Below, one piece after another: positions 21,332 through 33,059 of a stretch of 64,000 nucleotides of DNA. Numbering within the stretch: the first letter of the stretch is position 1; every line of letters starts with the position of its first letter. The DNA comes from Lycium barbarum (Eukaryota; Streptophyta; Magnoliopsida; Solanales; Solanaceae). Both the position numbers and the translations under genes were made by a program. The stretch lies in contig NC_083343.1 in NCBI RefSeq assembly GCF_019175385.1, positions 51,482,457 through 51,546,456 on the forward strand, given 5' to 3'. The notes under the pieces are model-generated. The model did no database searches and had not been told where the DNA came from. It saw nothing but the letters and a program-made list of their open reading frames with translations.

Positions 21332-24300
21332 ATGATTTCAACGATGCTTGTGAAAATAAAAGCTTCAGCGGCCCAGAAGGGTAAGTCTATGGCCAGAAGG
21401 AGAACTGGACAGGTACCCTTGGTAGAGATCGAGGAGGAGTACCAAAATGAGGTCCTATCTCGGTGTCTCATACTCCGCCCGCTCCAGAGGAGCATAGAGC
21501 AGCCCAGTTCCAGCTCCAGCACCCCTAGTTCCTCCACATGATGATTCCGGCCAGGAGATGCGAGAGGCCACTCAGTTGCTGCCTCAGCTAGTGGCTGCTC
21601 AAGCCCAGTGATAGGGTACAGGTCATGGTGATAGGGCTCTTAGTGTCAAGCTTCAAGATTTTATTAATTTAGACCCTCCAGAATTCTTTGGGTTGAAGTC
21701 GGATGAGGACCCGCAGAACTTTATTGATGGGATGTTGAGGACGTTGTGAGTGATGCATGCTTCAGATACTGATTCGGTAGAGTTGGCTTCTTACAGATTA
21801 CGAGACGTGATTGTTCATTGGTATGATACTTGGATGTCTTCCAGAGGGGTTATTGTACCTCTACCCGTATGGCACGAGTTTGTAGATTCATTCCTTCGAC
21901 ATTATTTGCCGCCAGAGATTTGATGAGCCAGAGTTGATTAGTTCTTGAACCTTAGACAGGGTAACATGAGTGCTCGGGAGTATAACCTTTATTTTAAATC
22001 ACTGGCTAGGTATGCTCCAGCTATGGTAGCTGATATAGGAGATCATGTCTACCGATTTGTGAGTGGTTTGGGATCACATTTGATTGATGATTGCTTGACG
22101 GCCTCACTTCAGTCAGGTATGGATATTTCCCGTATACAGGCACATGCTCAGAATCTTGAGGAATGTCAGCAGTAATGGAGGGTTGAGCACGAGCATGATA
22201 GGGGTTATAGCAAGAGAGCTAGATCTTTCGAATTTGTCAACGAGTCTAGAGATGGTCAGAGACAGCAGTTCTCTAGACATTCAGTCCATTCAGTGGCCAG
22301 TGCACCTCCGCAATTTGCAGGTCAGAGATTTGATCGACCTATTTATTCAGGACCGAGTCAGAGTTCTAGAGACTCATGTTCTCTACTATAGAGGTGATTC
22401 CGGCCAGATGAGACCACATTTACCACGGTGTACTCAGCGTGGTAAATTACATTCTAGACCGTGTCGTCTGGTTTTAGATACTTGTTCTGCTTGTGGCCAG
22501 TCAGGCCATATTATGCGCAAGTGTCCGTCGAGGGGTGGTAGAGGTATATTTTAGCCTAGAGTATCTGTAGCTGGTTTGTCATCATTTGTACGCCCTCTTG
22601 GATAGACTTCTCAGACTCTAGCCGGATGCGGTAGAGGCAGAGAGAGAGCGTCTAACTCGAGTGGTCCTCAAAAAAGCATTTATGCAGTAGCTGGTAGACA
22701 AGATCTTGAGTCTTCGCCTAATGTGGTTACAGGTATACTATCAGTATCTTCTCATGATGTATATGCATTGGTTGATCTGTGTTCTACGTTTTCATAAGTT
22801 GCACATTTTGTTGCTAGTAAGTTTGGGGTGATTCCTGAGTCAATTAAACCTTTTGAGGTGTCCACACCTATTGTTGATCTAGTAATAGCCAGATGAGTAT
22901 ATAGACATTGTGTGGTTATAGTTTGTGATCATCATACCATGGCAGATTTGATTGAGTTATATATGGTAGGCTTTGATGTCATTATAGGTATGGATTGGTT
23001 GGCCTCTTCTTATGCTAATGTAGACTATAGAACAAAAATGGTTCAAATTCAGTTTCCAGGGGAACCAGTTCTAGAGTGAAAGGGTAATACAGCATCACCG
23101 AGATGTAGGTTTATTTCCTATTTCAAGGAAAGGAAAATGATAGCCAAGGAGTGTATTTATCATTTAGTCCGGGTTCAGGATACAGAAGTGAAGCCACCGG
23201 CTCTTCAATCTATTCCAGTAGTTAATGAGTTTCCAGATGTATTCCCGGACGAGCTTCCAGGTCTTCTGCCAGAACGGGAGATTGACTTTGCCATTGATTT
23301 ATTACCAGATACTAAGCTGATATCCATTCCTCCTTATAGAATGGAACCAGAATTGAAGGAGCAGTTGAAGAACTTGCTTGAGAAAGGCTTTATCATGCCT
23401 AGTACGTCACCGTGGGGAGAACCAATCTTATTTGTGAGAAAGAAAGATGGCTCCTTACGGATGTCCATTATTTTAGGCAGCTGAATAGGGTGACAATAAA
23501 GAATAAGTATCCACTTCCGAGGATTGATGATTTATTTGACCAATTGCAGGGTGCTAAATGGTTCTCGAAGATAGATTTGAGGTCAGGGTATCACCGGGTG
23601 AGAGTTAGAGAGAAATACATTCCGAAGACAGCCTTCCGAACCATATATGGCCATTTCGAGTTTCATGTAATGTCGTTTGGGTTGACAAATGCACCGACAG
23701 TATGTATGGATTTGATGAATAATGTGTTTAGGCCTTTCGTAGATCTGTTCGTGATTGTGTTTATCAATGATATTCTGATATACTCTCTATCAGAGGCAGA
23801 GCATGCAGACCATTTACGTGTTGTTCTTAAAGTTTTCCAAGCTTCGAAATTATATGCAAAATTCTCTAAATGTGAGTTCTGGTTGAACTCTGTGACTTTT
23901 CTGGGGAATAATATTTTAGCTGATGGTATCTGGGTGGATACGCAGAGGATTAAAACCCGAAGAATTGGCCTAGAGCCACAACGCTGATGGAGGTTCATAG
24001 TTTTCTGGGCTTGGCAGGTTATTATAGATGATTTGTAGAGGGGTTTTCTTCCATCTCGGCACTACTGACGAAGCTGACTCAGAAATCAGCTAAGTTCCAG
24101 TGGACAGAAGCTTGTGAGCTAGTTTTCAGGTGTTGAAGAATAGATTGACTTCAGCTCTGGTTCTGATACTTGCGAAGGAATCTGAAGGCTATGTTATTTC
24201 TAGTAATGCTTTAGGTGTTGGATTAGGTTGTGTGCTGATGGAGCACAGTAAAGTTACAGCTTATGCTTCAAGGCAGTTGCAGAAGCACGAGAAGAACTAT

Positions 24301-25088
24301 CCAACACATGATCTAGAGTTAGTCGCGGTCATGAATTGAAGATGTGGAGGCACTACTTGTATGGTGTTCATGTTGATATCTACACGGACCATAAGAGCCT
24401 TCATTATATTTTCAAGCAGAAGAGTTTAATTTACGTCAAAGGCGATGGTTGGAGCTATTGAAGGACTATGATGTCACTATCTTATGTCATCTTGGGATGG
24501 CGAGCGGAGTAGCCGATGCCCTTAGCTTGTCTTATGTTCGGCCGGAGAAAAGGGATTTAGTTATTGAGCTTCAACGGTTAGCTAGCCTAAGAGTTCGATT
24601 GTTGGACTCGGGGACAACAGGAGTCACTATTCAGGATGCAACAGTCTCATCTTTAGTAACTGAGGTGAAGGAGCGCCAGTACGAAGATCCTATGTTATTC
24701 CATTATAGAGATACATCTCCTCAGAAGAAAAGTCACCATTTAAGGTTTTTGCATGTGGAGTTCTCAAATATCAAGGTATACTGTGTGTTCCTGATGTTGC
24801 AAAATTACGCCATCGGATTATGGGAGAAACACATTATTCCCGTTATTGTATTCATTGGGGGACGACAAAGATGTATCATGATATTAAGGAAGTCTATTGG
24901 TGGGATGGACTAAAGAAAGACATAGCAGAGTTCGTAGCCCAGTGTCCTAACTGTCAACAGGTGAAGATTGAGCATCAGAAGCCCGGCGGGTTATTGCAAG
25001 TTATCAAAATTCTAATGTGGAAATGGGAGGCAATTAATATGGATTTCATTACAAGCTTGCCTCGTTCTCAGCATAAGTTTGATTCCAT
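21332..25088 (+). pseudogene. Broken gag-pol of chromovirus B, cut inside integrase
   Basis: Gag starts at 21332 (MISTMLVKIKASAAQKGK), a close relative of the F gag start. Its capsid part has NLDPPEFFGLKSDEDPQNF (about 21670) and a CCHC zinc knuckle CSACGQSGHIMRKC at 22492-22533. A protease-like stretch (22700-22990) has lost its active-site motif. Reverse transcriptase spans about 23220-23990; its catalytic motif reads FINDI near 23762 where FIDD is expected. RNase H (24130-24340, 24350-24480) and the integrase zinc-binding part with CPNCQQVK (24820-24960) follow. Many stops and frameshifts break it, for example at 21749, 22173 and 23481. The gene ends at 25088 just after the first integrase-core residues (NMDF), where LTR F is inserted, so the rest of integrase and any chromodomain are missing. 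Family features point to the Tekay/Del chromovirus lineage. Confidence 0.9.
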
Positions 25089-25090
25089 TG

Positions 25091-25114
25091 TCACGACCTG
25101 ACTAGGGGCCGTGA
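25091..25114 (-). other. U5-end hairpin of LTR F
   Basis: In sense TCACGGCC pairs with GGTCGTGA (eight pairs, one G-U). LTR E2 has TCATGGCC with GGTCATGA, a compensatory C-G to U-A change at the fourth pair. Confidence 0.55.
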
Positions 25115-25275
25115 CGGGTACCCGGGTCCAACCACCGAGCACCGCTCATTTCCTTACTCGGCATAGCCATTATACAATTCTTTACCATTTATATACTCAT
25201 AATCATAAGACAACCATTTTTCATTTGAAAACATGATTAATTTTATATACATATGCCCTTCGGCAATCAAAATAA

Positions 25276-25276
<1 letters not shown>

Positions 25277-25316
<40 letters not shown>
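25277..25316. repeat. (TA)n microsatellite
   Basis: About 20 uninterrupted AT dinucleotides in the 3' LTR of F. The 5' LTR has a shorter run at 41459-41489. Confidence 0.98.
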
Positions 25317-25320
<4 letters not shown>

Positions 25321-25769
25321 TGTAGCATCATGAGACCATACTACCCACACATGCGTATCTACGAGCCTCTACTAGAGTACTAGACATATGGACGGGACGA
25401 GACCCCGTCGTGCCCAAAATACATATACATATATATACACAAAAGAATAAACCAAGTAGCACCTCCGGAACGATGGAGTGCTCTCAAGTCAGCTAACAGC
25501 TTCTACGAGTCTGGATCAAGCTCACCTCCCTGTCTACCTGTGGGCAGGAACACAGCGTCCAAAGAAAACGGACGTCAGTATGAACATTGTACTGAGTATG
25601 TAAGACATGAATGAAATAAGCATAATAGAAGAATAATAAACCATAGGAGGAAGATATGACCTGCATGATTTTTATAGGTGAATACATTTCATACATATAT
25701 CGTATATTTATATAATCATAGTACATGTATCATCGCATCATCATCATCATCGTTCACCCGCGTCCGGGA

Positions 25770-25984
25770 CCATCATATGCCGCCCACTAGTGGTTTCATG
25801 TCCGGCCCTCTAAGCACGGTGTAATCATAAGCAGCCCACATTAGCGGTGACAGGTCCGGCCATCTAGGCACGGTGTAATCATAAGCAGCCGCATTAGCGG
25901 TGACATGTCCGGCGACCTAGGCACGGTGTAAGCATAAGCATCCTGCATTAGTGGTGACATGTCCGGCCATTTGGGCACGGTGGA
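25770..25984. repeat. 54-bp minisatellite in 3' LTR F
   Basis: There are four units of the type GGTGTAATCATAAGCAGCCC followed by GCATTAGCGGTGACATGTCC. The repeat also occurs in the 5' LTR (41962-42172), where units are more uniform. Confidence 0.9.
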
Positions 25985-27221
25985 ATCGTATTGTCATAAA
26001 CCCATCGTAACTTAACATTTTCATACATGGCATAGGAATATTATAAACTTACATTATTGATCATCTCAGAGACATATCATGACTTAACATCATTATACAT
26101 TTATCATTAAAAACATACATTAGAACTTGAAGGCAACTACGACTATGTCAGGGTGACATAGGGTCGTGAACCCCCGATTCCATTATGGAGCATTTATAAG
26201 TATTCTGCCTCACCTTGAAGGAAATAGTTTATAAGGTGAGTGTATACGATAAACGACATCATTAACTATATAGGAACAACATATCATGAACTCTAGAATC
26301 TTTATACTTAAGCTCATCATCATGAACATAGACTCTTAGCTATTCATGAACATAGACTCTTAGCTTTCTGGGATATAGAGGATTCATGGAGAAGAAAGAA
26401 AAATCATGCCATAGAAAGAAAGGACTAGTCTCACATACCTCTTTCATTTAACTAATCTATCGCTTGCTTGTTCTCCTTCAATGCCCACGTTTCTAGCTTT
26501 AAGAGAAGTCGCATGAACATTAACTAATCGATTACTTAAACGTTCTTACTAAAGCTAAGGAAAATTGGGCAGCATTTCCTTTGTTTATACAACTTTTCCC
26601 ATAATCCATATCAACTCCCAAACATTCATAACAACATTCACAATATATTAAACAACAATCATCATTCATCTTACATTATCCGCATTTCACAATTCCTCTT
26701 CAATTTCTCCATAATTGTGGTTATAGTTCACCATTGCATTTTATCATATATAATACTTATTCCATGTTCCAAATGTCATTCACAACATGCTTACAACTAC
26801 AACATATCGATAATCACAACTCAATCCAAACCTTTACTCAACAATGTCACTATTCCCACATTTATGACCCATTTTCTATATCTTTCTACAATCCATGTGT
26901 TTTGAAAATTCAACACCTTAAACAACCAAGAATTATCATAAAACTTACCTTAGATAATGGATGAACAACACTCGAGTGGAACTTCTCTTCTTGCACAAAA
27001 ACCCTAGTCCACTTCCTTTGAGTTTTTTCTTTACTTAGATGGACTTTAATATGTTTTCTACCCTTGATTTTGTGGTTTTGATGTAGTTGATCATCAATTT
27101 ATCTTCGTTTCTTGTGGATGAATAATGGAGAGTGTTCTAGAGGGATCTTGAGGTGTGGAAAAGTGAAATGAAATGATAGAGAGGGGTCCTTATATCAACT
27201 TAAATTCAGTCCCGACCAAGA

Positions 27222-27371
27222 TATACAGACCAACATACGGTCCGTACATTTTATACAGGCCGTATGTATGGCCGTATGTTTGGTCCAGTGAATGATTCCC
27301 CTCTTGGCTAATTATACAGCCTAACATACAGCCAGTATAATTTATACGGCCAGTATGTTGGGCCGTATAAT
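27222..27371. repeat. Palindrome cluster in 3' LTR F
   Basis: It contains ACATACGGTCCGTACA, ATACAGGCCGTATGTATGG and further CCGTATG half-sites. It shares the TACGG-CCGTA core with LTR C although the surrounding sequence differs. Confidence 0.65.
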
Positions 27372-27710
27372 GCCCAGCTGTTCCGATTTCGTTCTCGTCG
27401 ACTCGTTTGATCTCCAATCCTTATGGAACCTTCTTGACACTTGTTTAACAACTAAATACCAATATACGGGACGTTATCACTCATCTATAAAACACCATTA
27501 AGCCGTCGTTAAATCGTCGCCCATAATTCTTACCCAACACACAACATATCCCTTACTTTCCTTGTCAACCTTCTTCCCTTAAGTCAAATATCTTCGAATC
27601 TCGATTAGGATCATCAAATGCTATTTCTTTCTTATCACAATATTTTATACGTCGTGCCCTTTGCTATCCTATTCACTGTACGGTAACGGGGAATTTTTCA
27701 AGGTGTAACA

Positions 27711-27827
27711 TTCTTCCCCCCTTTTGAAACATTCGTCCTCGAATGTTAAACACCCGGGAATTCTACGAAGATTTCGCCAGAGTTTCCCCTGTAATATGGC
27801 CCTACCATCCTGTCACAACAACCCATA
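27711..27827 (-). mobile_element. 3' end of F internal region with polypurine tract
   Basis: In minus sense a decayed GAACATTCGAGGACGAATG-like tail and AAAAGGGGGGAAGAA sit directly upstream of the LTR. The remaining roughly 80 bp join to 36189 once element G is taken out. Confidence 0.8.
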
Positions 27828-27832
27828 ATAAC
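27828..27832. repeat. Target-site duplication of element G, left copy
   Basis: ATAAC directly precedes the G 3' LTR (TGTCAGGACC). The second copy is at 36184-36188. Confidence 0.9.
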
Positions 27833-30787
27833 TGTCAGGACCCAACCCCGTAGGCCGCGACTCGTGTCCGAGCAGGACACCTTACGTACCCAGAAACCCC
27901 AAACCAACATATAAATTAGATACATAAATATATAAAGCCAAACGGAGTCACAAGCTATCGTACATAAGCAGATGTAGCGCACAGAAGCCGATAAGGCCAT
28001 CACAGAATATGTATTTCCCAGAACATATACACAACCCACATATGTGTCTACAGACCTCTACGAACAGTAATAACAGAAACATAAGACGGGACAGGGTCCC
28101 GTCGTACCCCTGAATTGCGTACATATATACAATAGCAGAATACTATACCAAAATATAGGCTCCGGATAAAAGAGCGCTCCAAAATAGCAGAACAAAGTCC
28201 TAAGCGGGCGGATCAGCAAACCTGTCGTCTGTACTTGCGCGGCATGAAAACGCAGCCCCCGAAGAAAGGGGGTCAGTACGGAATATGTCCTGAGTTTGTA
28301 AAGCATGAAGTACAGTAGACGAAATCATAACCGGAACAGTAAATACAGAAAATGAGTGCAAAGTCCATGATATCAAACTGTATACTTACAAAACGTAAAT
28401 AATGCATGCAGAAACATATGCCAAATCCGTCCTCAATACGGGACTCGGTGAACAGAACGTGGCGCCACCCCGTCACTGGCGCCATAACACATTATACTTC
28501 AGAGTAGGGAATAGCTCCGTAACATATCATAACATATCAGATGGCCACATCATATCATATCATATCATATCAGAACATAGGTGTACATGGCACATCATAC
28601 TCCGGACCCATGTACATGTCATACCTGCCCCCTCACATCGAGGCACGGCGAACAATGCAGTGGAATACGCTTGATAACAAATACTGGCCCGGGCTCAGTG
28701 AAGGAAGCATTGAGACATCCACGAGTGGAGTAGTGAGAAACTTTTGCATCATAAAATATTTACAAAGACTCGACAGAATAATCCGAATGACAGGTCATTT
28801 AAGAAAGAAATCAGACGATAGTCATAGCACGTACCTTTCGGATGTCGCGGGGGATTATATCGAATTAAAGCTTTTGGTATTGTTTGAACATATCAAAATA
28901 TAACATTTACAGAATCTCGATAGCATAACTCAGATGGAAAATCATATAAAAGAGATTGAACGGTAATCATAGCGTATGCCTTTCGGATGTCACGATGGTT
29001 TATATCAAAATAAGCTTTCTGAAATCGTTTTCATGTTTCAAAATGCATTATGGAAGTCAACGAAATAATTCAAACAAACGTCATATGGTAGTTAGGAGAG
29101 TAGCCAAGAGTTTCCTTTGAATTCTACTTCAGAACAAGTCAAACGGAACAAATCAGAAAAATCCGGGAGTTGTGGGCCCACCTCCGGTCAAACGAGGTGG
29201 CGGACACAAAGTATGTGTAATAAAATTTATGGAGTCTCTTATGAGGGTTTTAAGGTAATCGGATTTTATTTACACAAGTTCTAGGTATTTAAACAACTTT
29301 TCTAACCATTTGCAACATAATTAGTTCAATTCCACTGAATGGAAAAGGGGCAAATTTAGACGCGGATTCCGAAGAGTAGAGTAGTCCCCGAGGTCCAACT
29401 TCAAACCTAATACATCTAGGACATGCCAAGAGAAGGAAAGGGTGAGCTTTACATACCTTTTCCGCTTCTTACGCTCCTCCAATTTCAAGTCCCGAATGCC
29501 CCAAAATCTACAATTGGTCACAAATACCAAACATTTATTATAAGCCTTTAAGAATTCAATCTTAACTCAACACTTGTCTACAAACATTTGGGCAGCATCT
29601 CCCCTGTTTATATGCCTAGCCCAGAATTACAATTCAGCAACCAACACATCAACAACAATACCAAATATATTAACATCATTTCCAACACCAACATATGCCG
29701 TAAAACAGCCCGCACATTATTTTCCAAATTTTCCAACCAACCAATTAGCGATATAATTATTTAATAATTTTATTTCCGTAAAGAAGTCGAAATTAACACT
29801 AACAACATCCTCCGCATTCTACAAGTTAAATACATTTTTTTTTTCATCCAAAATTTTCTTCAAACCCCATTCCACAATTCAACCATACCAACAAACGAAT
29901 TTATCACGCTATTTTCTTCGTTCTAATCCGTTAAAACTCTAAATAAACTTGTTAACAATGAAAAGGAACCTTATTCATACCTTAAGTGCACAGCCACCAC
30001 GTCCACCCTCTTCTCGTTAGTTGATTTTTAGCTCAAATCGAAAGCAACGCGACGTAGAACACTTTTCTCTTCATGGGCTTTGGGATTCGGGGCTCCGATT
30101 TTGGTCAAAATTTGATTTTCTCTCTAGGCTCTCCTCTCTCTTTTTCTCTAGAGTTTTCTAGGTTCTCTTGGTCTAAAAATGAGGGAGAGAAACCGAAAAT
30201 TTTAGTTAAAAAGCATGGGTAATGGGCCTGACCCGAATTGGATTTGGGTTGGGCCGGATTTACTGTTCAACTCGACCTCCTGCCTTAAAACGTTCATATC
30301 TCCTTATCCTGATGTCACCTGTAGGCCCACGACCTACCGTTGGAAAGATAATTCAATTATATACAACCTTTATTTCTGGGAGTTTTCCCAAATTCCAAAC
30401 TTATAATGTCGTTTTTGCCCCTCCAAGTTAGGTCATCCGAAAACGTTTTCTTAAATCGTCCTTTTGGAGGGCTTACACTCATTTTTGGCTTATGGGTCCT
30501 TCTTAGGACTTGCTCAAATTCACATGTACTACCCATATATCTCTTCATATGTCTTTTATAAGGTCCCGATATGTGGGCCCCACCTTAACTTACTGTAACG
30601 AGGGTTTTTCGTTAAATAACTTATAAACCAATTCACACCATATTGTCTCCAAATGTCGTATGTGTATATATTCTTAGACTTAGATCACCCAATCTTCATC
30701 CTTAATCCTTGTTTGACTTAACTCCTTTTCGAGCTCGTACTACGCCGTCTATGATTTTGTAGCGCGAAATTTTTTCGGGGTGTAACA
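27833..30787 (-). mobile_element. 3' LTR of element G (2955 bp)
   Basis: It runs from TGTCAGGACCCAACCCC to TTCGGGGTGTAACA and is nearly identical to the 5' LTR at 33232-36183. A polypurine tract follows on the right (minus sense 3' LTR). Inside are GTGGCGCCAC (28459-28468) with a second GGCGCC copy downstream, a short ATATC-type repeat near 28553, and the conserved GCAGCATCTCCCC block near 29593. The frames it contains lack known domains. Confidence 0.92.
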
Positions 30788-31071
30788 TCCTCCCCCCCTT
30801 TAGAACATTCGTCCACGAATGTTCGACTGTCCTTATGAAGCTTCATCATATTTCGGGGAGGTCCCCTTACCAACGATGTACTCGTATTTAATCAGCCCAC
30901 TTATGAGGGAATTCATTTCCTAACTCCTGCTTTTCCTATTCTAACATATCTTTCGCTTTTATATTCAACAATGCTATTGTCCTTTCTTTTCCGGCCCAAC
31001 CATCCACATCTTTCACTTCTTATCACACTTTTCGGTTACTTACAACGTTATCATAATCCCACGTCATATCA

Positions 31072-31383
31072 AACAAATTCATAACTTGGGTCAGACGCAT
31101 AGAAGCATATCAGACAGATCCATAATCAGAGTCAGATGTACTAAACTATGGCGGACAGATTCATAGTCAAAGTCAGACGTATGGAAGTATGTCAGACAAA
31201 TCCGTGATCAGAATCAGATGTACAGAGATGTATCAGACAGATTCGTAATTAGAGTCGAACGTGCAGAGGCATATCAGACAGAAACATAATCAGATTCAGA
31301 AGTACAGAGGCATAATAGACAGAGCCTCATCAAAGTCAGAGGCGCAGACGTATAACACACAAAATCTTAATTAGAATCAGACC
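31072..31383. repeat. Minisatellite of about 41 bp, G internal region
   Basis: There are about eight imperfect units of the type AGACAGATTCGTAATTAGAG plus GTACAGAGGCATATC. It is homologous to the shorter arrays in element A. Confidence 0.85.
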
Positions 31384-32029
31384 ACTTCCACTAAGGCTTC
31401 AGTGATTTACGAAAATTTCCCCTGTCGACGTTTCATTACTCACCTTGATCGTTGTACCACGAGTTATTTCATCAAAACCTGTTCACTCATTTAGAGACTT
31501 GTTCGTCAAATTTCCACACAAATAGGTTTATGTGTCGCTTGTCGACTCTTTCGAAGGTTTTGCTTAATCACATTTCTTATCCTTCATCTTTTCTAATGTC
31601 CGTACTCATTTTCTTTTCCAGTTATCGTCGCACTAGACTAATTTGTAATGTAGTCAGGGTTTGTCTATTCTTTGACAACATTCGTACCCTAATCTCCGCT
31701 TCGCTTCATGCATTCCGTTTAGTAAAACCTTCCGTCTATCGCAACATTAGTCGCCGAGACTCAGCTCTTGATCAAAATGGTCACCAAAGGAAAATCATAC
31801 ACATACATATACGTTTCCCACTATCTTACCTGCAAACGTCTCCAACCGCTTTTCAAATTCGCCCCAAATTTCCGAGCGGTATTGCACTTTTTCCTTTCAC
31901 CCATTTAGTCCGCCTCGGTCTGCGCGACTCCTGTGAGGGTACTAGCTACTCCACACGTTCTCTTTTTCTTTAGGTTACCCCAAATTTCCATTTATATCTT
32001 ATACTTACACTTGTGAAAATTTTTGTATC

Positions 32030-32132
32030 CTTCCCAGGGGGTCACCCATCCCAGAATTGCTCTGGCCCCAGCACGCCTAACCTCAAAACTTTCATGCGTT
32101 TTGATGCGTTAATGCTAACATAATTGCGTCGA
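32030..32132 (-). ncRNA. 5S rRNA-like domain in element G
   Basis: On the minus strand from 32132: a diverged start (GACGCAATTATG), GCATTAACGCAT (compare GCACTAATGCAC), an A-box-like GAGGTTAGGCGTGCTGGGGC, then a nearly perfect C-box GGATGGGTGACCCCCTGGGA. Order and spacing match plant 5S rRNA over about 100 nt. The 3' arm is not recognisable, and TTTT follows about a dozen nt later. The A-box and C-box parts are closer to 5S than in element A. A functional gene is unlikely, because the 3' arm that closes the 5S structure is missing. Confidence 0.78.
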
Positions 32133-32406
32133 CTGCCCCACACGACCTTTGTCAAAAAGTTCCCGTAACGGGCCCCACTCCGGTTTAAACCATACAATTA
32201 CCATATTGCTCTTCTGAATCTTCAATATTCACTTTCATCTGGGGTTTCTAGATTCACACTGGTGGCGGGGACATCTCAGTCGCCCTTGCTTTTAACCACT
32301 GGGTCTTTAATCATTTTAAAATTGTTCCGTTGCCGTCACTGAATAATATTCTACAGAAATCATACACACATAGGAAATTCTAGGAAACTCATATACTTAT
32401 AAATGA

Positions 32407-32944
32407 TCAATCTCGGGCCTGACCTGGGGAGCTGCTGTGGGAAATGTGTCCATCATCATCGTCTGTCTGCCCCCCACTCATCTGGCTCCCGCTATTACCT
32501 GCATCCGAATTGGAGGAGTATAGGTAGCCCGGCAACTCCTAGTTCACTGATGGCCAAGACAAAGGACTGGAGTAGGGCGTAACACTCTCCGGGGAGGCCT
32601 GTCTAACATAGTGCTCCACCACAGGAGCTGCTGGCATGTCCCCGGAAACCTCCTCCTCCGGCGTCCCAGAGGAATGCTCTAGTGGATCTGTATCGTGGCT
32701 ATCCTCCTCCCTGGGGTAAGAAACTCTAGAGGTATCGTCGCCGGATCCTCCGAAGGGTCAGTATCATAACTATCTTCTCTGAGATCCCCTGCTCTGGGAT
32801 CAGAAACTCTGGAGGAATTGTCTCTGGATCCTCCGAAGGGTCTGTCTCAATCGAGTAGCTGGGGCTCTGCTTACTCGGTCCTGGTGATATCCTGGGGGCC
32901 TTCTTAGCACCCCTATCCCCATCGTCAGGAGCTGTCCTTTTCAT
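32407..32944 (-). pseudogene. Decayed acidic, internally repeated ORF of element G
   Basis: This is the first sense frame after the leader. It opens MKRTAPDDGDRGAKKAPRI, a short basic stretch, and becomes acidic and rich in Ser and Pro. A motif of the form DTDPSEDPxTIPxEFL occurs in three diverging copies with a DNA period near 86 bp (copies around 32870, 32770 and 32680). The copies lie in different frames because of single-base changes in G runs. An in-frame stop is at 32539-32541, after which the same frame stays open and ends near 32409 in an Asp-rich QTDDDDGH tail. I recognise no known domain. It could be a degenerate gag-like or chromatin-binding protein, or a captured host fragment. 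The elements A in this window lack it. Confidence 0.55.
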
Positions 32945-33059
32945 TCTTTGTCAATCTACAGTCATCTGCAAAAAGAGGATCAGAAACGATTTCCCAAATG
33001 CTGACACTGTTGCTCGTTGGAGCCTCGCTGTAGATACAGCAATTCGTAGGAAGAGAAAC

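Larger units (their letters stand above)
25089..27710 (-). mobile_element. 3' LTR of chromovirus F (2622 bp)
   Basis: It runs from TGTCACGACC to CAAGGTGTAACA. On its right lies a polypurine tract (minus sense), so it is the 3' LTR. On its left it interrupts element B integrase. It contains a (TA)n run, a 54-bp minisatellite and a palindrome cluster, and pairs with the truncated 5' LTR at 41271. Confidence 0.9.

Noticed and set aside
31452..31973. 173-codon plus-strand frame in element G
   Set aside because: It is antisense to G, overlaps non-coding sequence shared with A, and the A copies do not keep it open. No domain is visible.
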